This document shows, piece by piece, positions 31,974 to 32,353 of a stretch of 32,353 bases of DNA. The DNA lies in NCBI RefSeq assembly GCF_016863135.1, contig NZ_BOOH01000043.1:1-32353 (forward strand), written 5' to 3'. Origin of the DNA: Planobispora longispora (GTDB lineage Bacteria > Actinomycetota > Actinomycetes > Streptosporangiales > Streptosporangiaceae). Each line of letters opens with the position of its first letter. Position 1 is the stretch's first letter. The position numbers and the translations under genes are program-made. The notes below the pieces were generated by a model. It did not search any database. It saw only the letters and a list, made by a program, of their open reading frames with translations, and was not told where the DNA came from.

Positions 31974-32051
31974 TCAGGCACCCTCCGGAAGGCTTCCGCC
32001 CTCGGGGGCGACCATAGGGGCGTTGGGGGCCTTGGGGATCAGGCGGCGCAT
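31974..32051 (-). CDS. Possible 25-codon small ORF
   Basis: A short minus-strand reading frame encodes 25 residues rich in Pro, Ala and Gly (starting MRRLIPKAPNAP and ending EGGSLPEGA). Third codon positions are mostly G or C, as in real genes of this genome. A GGGAGG lies upstream, but with a longer-than-usual 13-base spacing. It converges on the LuxR regulator gene, and a strong 24-bp inverted repeat lies 70 bases upstream. I do not recognise the product; a signalling or precursor peptide is only a guess, and it may be chance. Confidence 0.3.
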   Translation of the reverse strand: MRRLIPKAPNAPMVAPEGGSLPEGA

Positions 32052-32120
32052 ATCGACGAACGCACCTCCCGGGGCCCTCGCACGTGCCAAGGTTGAACCG
32101 GAGATGGCACCGGCCGCGAC

Positions 32121-32199
32121 CGGTGCGGCCACCGAAGATTCCGGACCCGGAACAACCGCGCCGTTCCCCCGGAGGCCGGAATCTTCAGTGGCCGCACCG
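32121..32199. repeat. 24-bp inverted repeat with 31-base loop
   Basis: Arms 32121-32144 and 32176-32199 pair at 23 of 24 positions. The mismatch is C-A on the plus-strand RNA but a G-U wobble on the minus-strand RNA, so the stem is unbroken on the minus strand. Inside the loop ggaac and gttcc can extend it. A competing smaller repeat, gcaccgg-ccgcga-ccggtgc (32107-32126), overlaps the left arm. It could be a terminator, a leader structure for the small ORF or a remnant of a short palindromic element. Confidence 0.7.
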
Positions 32200-32260
32200 A
32201 TGCCGGATCACCGCATCGACGTCGATCCGCTATGCGCGACACCGTACTGTCACGGCGACG

Positions 32261-32353
32261 CCAGACCGCTACGCGTGGCGCCAGACCGCTACGCGTGGCG
32301 CCAGACCGCTACGCGTGGCGCCAGACCGCTACGCGTGGCGCCAGACCGCTACG
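32261..32353. repeat. Perfect 20-bp tandem repeat array (cut by window end)
   Basis: Four complete identical copies of ccagaccgctacgcgtggcg and 13 bases of a fifth run to the end of the window. Each unit contains acgcgt, and each junction makes the palindrome tggcgcca. The unit is not a multiple of three, and all three plus-strand frames are open while the reverse frames meet a TAG in every copy. No spacer exists, so it is not a CRISPR. The full length is unknown. It may be a minisatellite, binding-site array or coding repeat. Confidence 0.9.

Noticed and set aside
32261-32353. CRISPR array
   Set aside because: The copies are directly adjacent with no spacers.
32232-32353. Coding sequence starting at ATG 32232 and running through the repeat array
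   Set aside because: It is open to the window end but has no ribosome site and is only 40 codons long, and all three frames of the repeat are open by its nature.

Overview
This window is chromosomal DNA from a high-GC, multi-gene-family actinomycete. Supporting signs are the strong C/G bias at third codon positions, frequent GTG/TTG starts, the ClpP1/ClpP2 pair, a 25-residue bL37-type ribosomal protein, an XRE-DUF5753 regulator beside a single-domain HATPase, AfsR-like NB-ARC proteins and a TIGR03086/DinB protein. The overall gene style suggests the Streptosporangiales/Streptomycetales side of the phylum, but this is inference; there is no rRNA marker. No transposase, integrase, CRISPR array or prophage gene was seen.

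Positions 1-7,200 hold the conserved proteostasis block, all on the minus strand: tig, clpP1, clpP2, clpX, valS. It has hairpin terminators after tig, clpX and valS and a palindrome between clpP2 and clpX. A near-perfect ClgR box lies upstream of clpP1. ValS appears to be expressed from its own leaderless promoter.

Positions 7,400-15,700 are mainly signalling. A DUF5753 XRE regulator faces a HATPase gene across a TGCA-rich intergenic region, and the HATPase gene is followed by a divergent SHMT-fold PLP enzyme. Two tRNA genes (Pro-TGG minus, Gly-TCC plus) with clear terminators come next, then an NTF2-like protein and about 1 kb without a convincing gene. A FAD oxidoreductase overlaps (ATGA) a GAF-SpoIIE phosphatase-HATPase protein. 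A long bidirectional terminator separates these from the next block.

Positions 15,700-23,500 hold a secreted choice-of-anchor-I-like protein, a TIGR03086 protein, the bL37 gene, an HD hydrolase, a DeoR regulator overlapping galT, and a cell-envelope cluster. In that cluster a c-di-AMP (ydaO/yuaA) riboswitch precedes a secreted coiled-coil protein with an M15-like metal-site C-terminus. A CGNR-type zinc-finger regulator and an exported CHAP hydrolase follow.

Positions 23,400-32,353 contain two adjacent membrane-anchored NB-ARC (STAND) NTPases, a secreted C-terminally anchored protein, a DinB/MarR tail-to-tail pair, an intramembrane site-2 protease and a LuxR-type regulator whose receiver has lost its phosphoacceptor aspartate. 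The regulator's promoter carries a 27-bp direct repeat. The right edge has a possible 25-codon ORF, a 24-bp inverted repeat and a perfect 20-bp tandem array that runs off the end.

The least explained items are the twin membrane-anchored STAND NTPases, the degenerate response regulator with its repeat operator, and the hairpin, tiny ORF and tandem array at the right edge. None of them is proven to be a new system from sequence alone.
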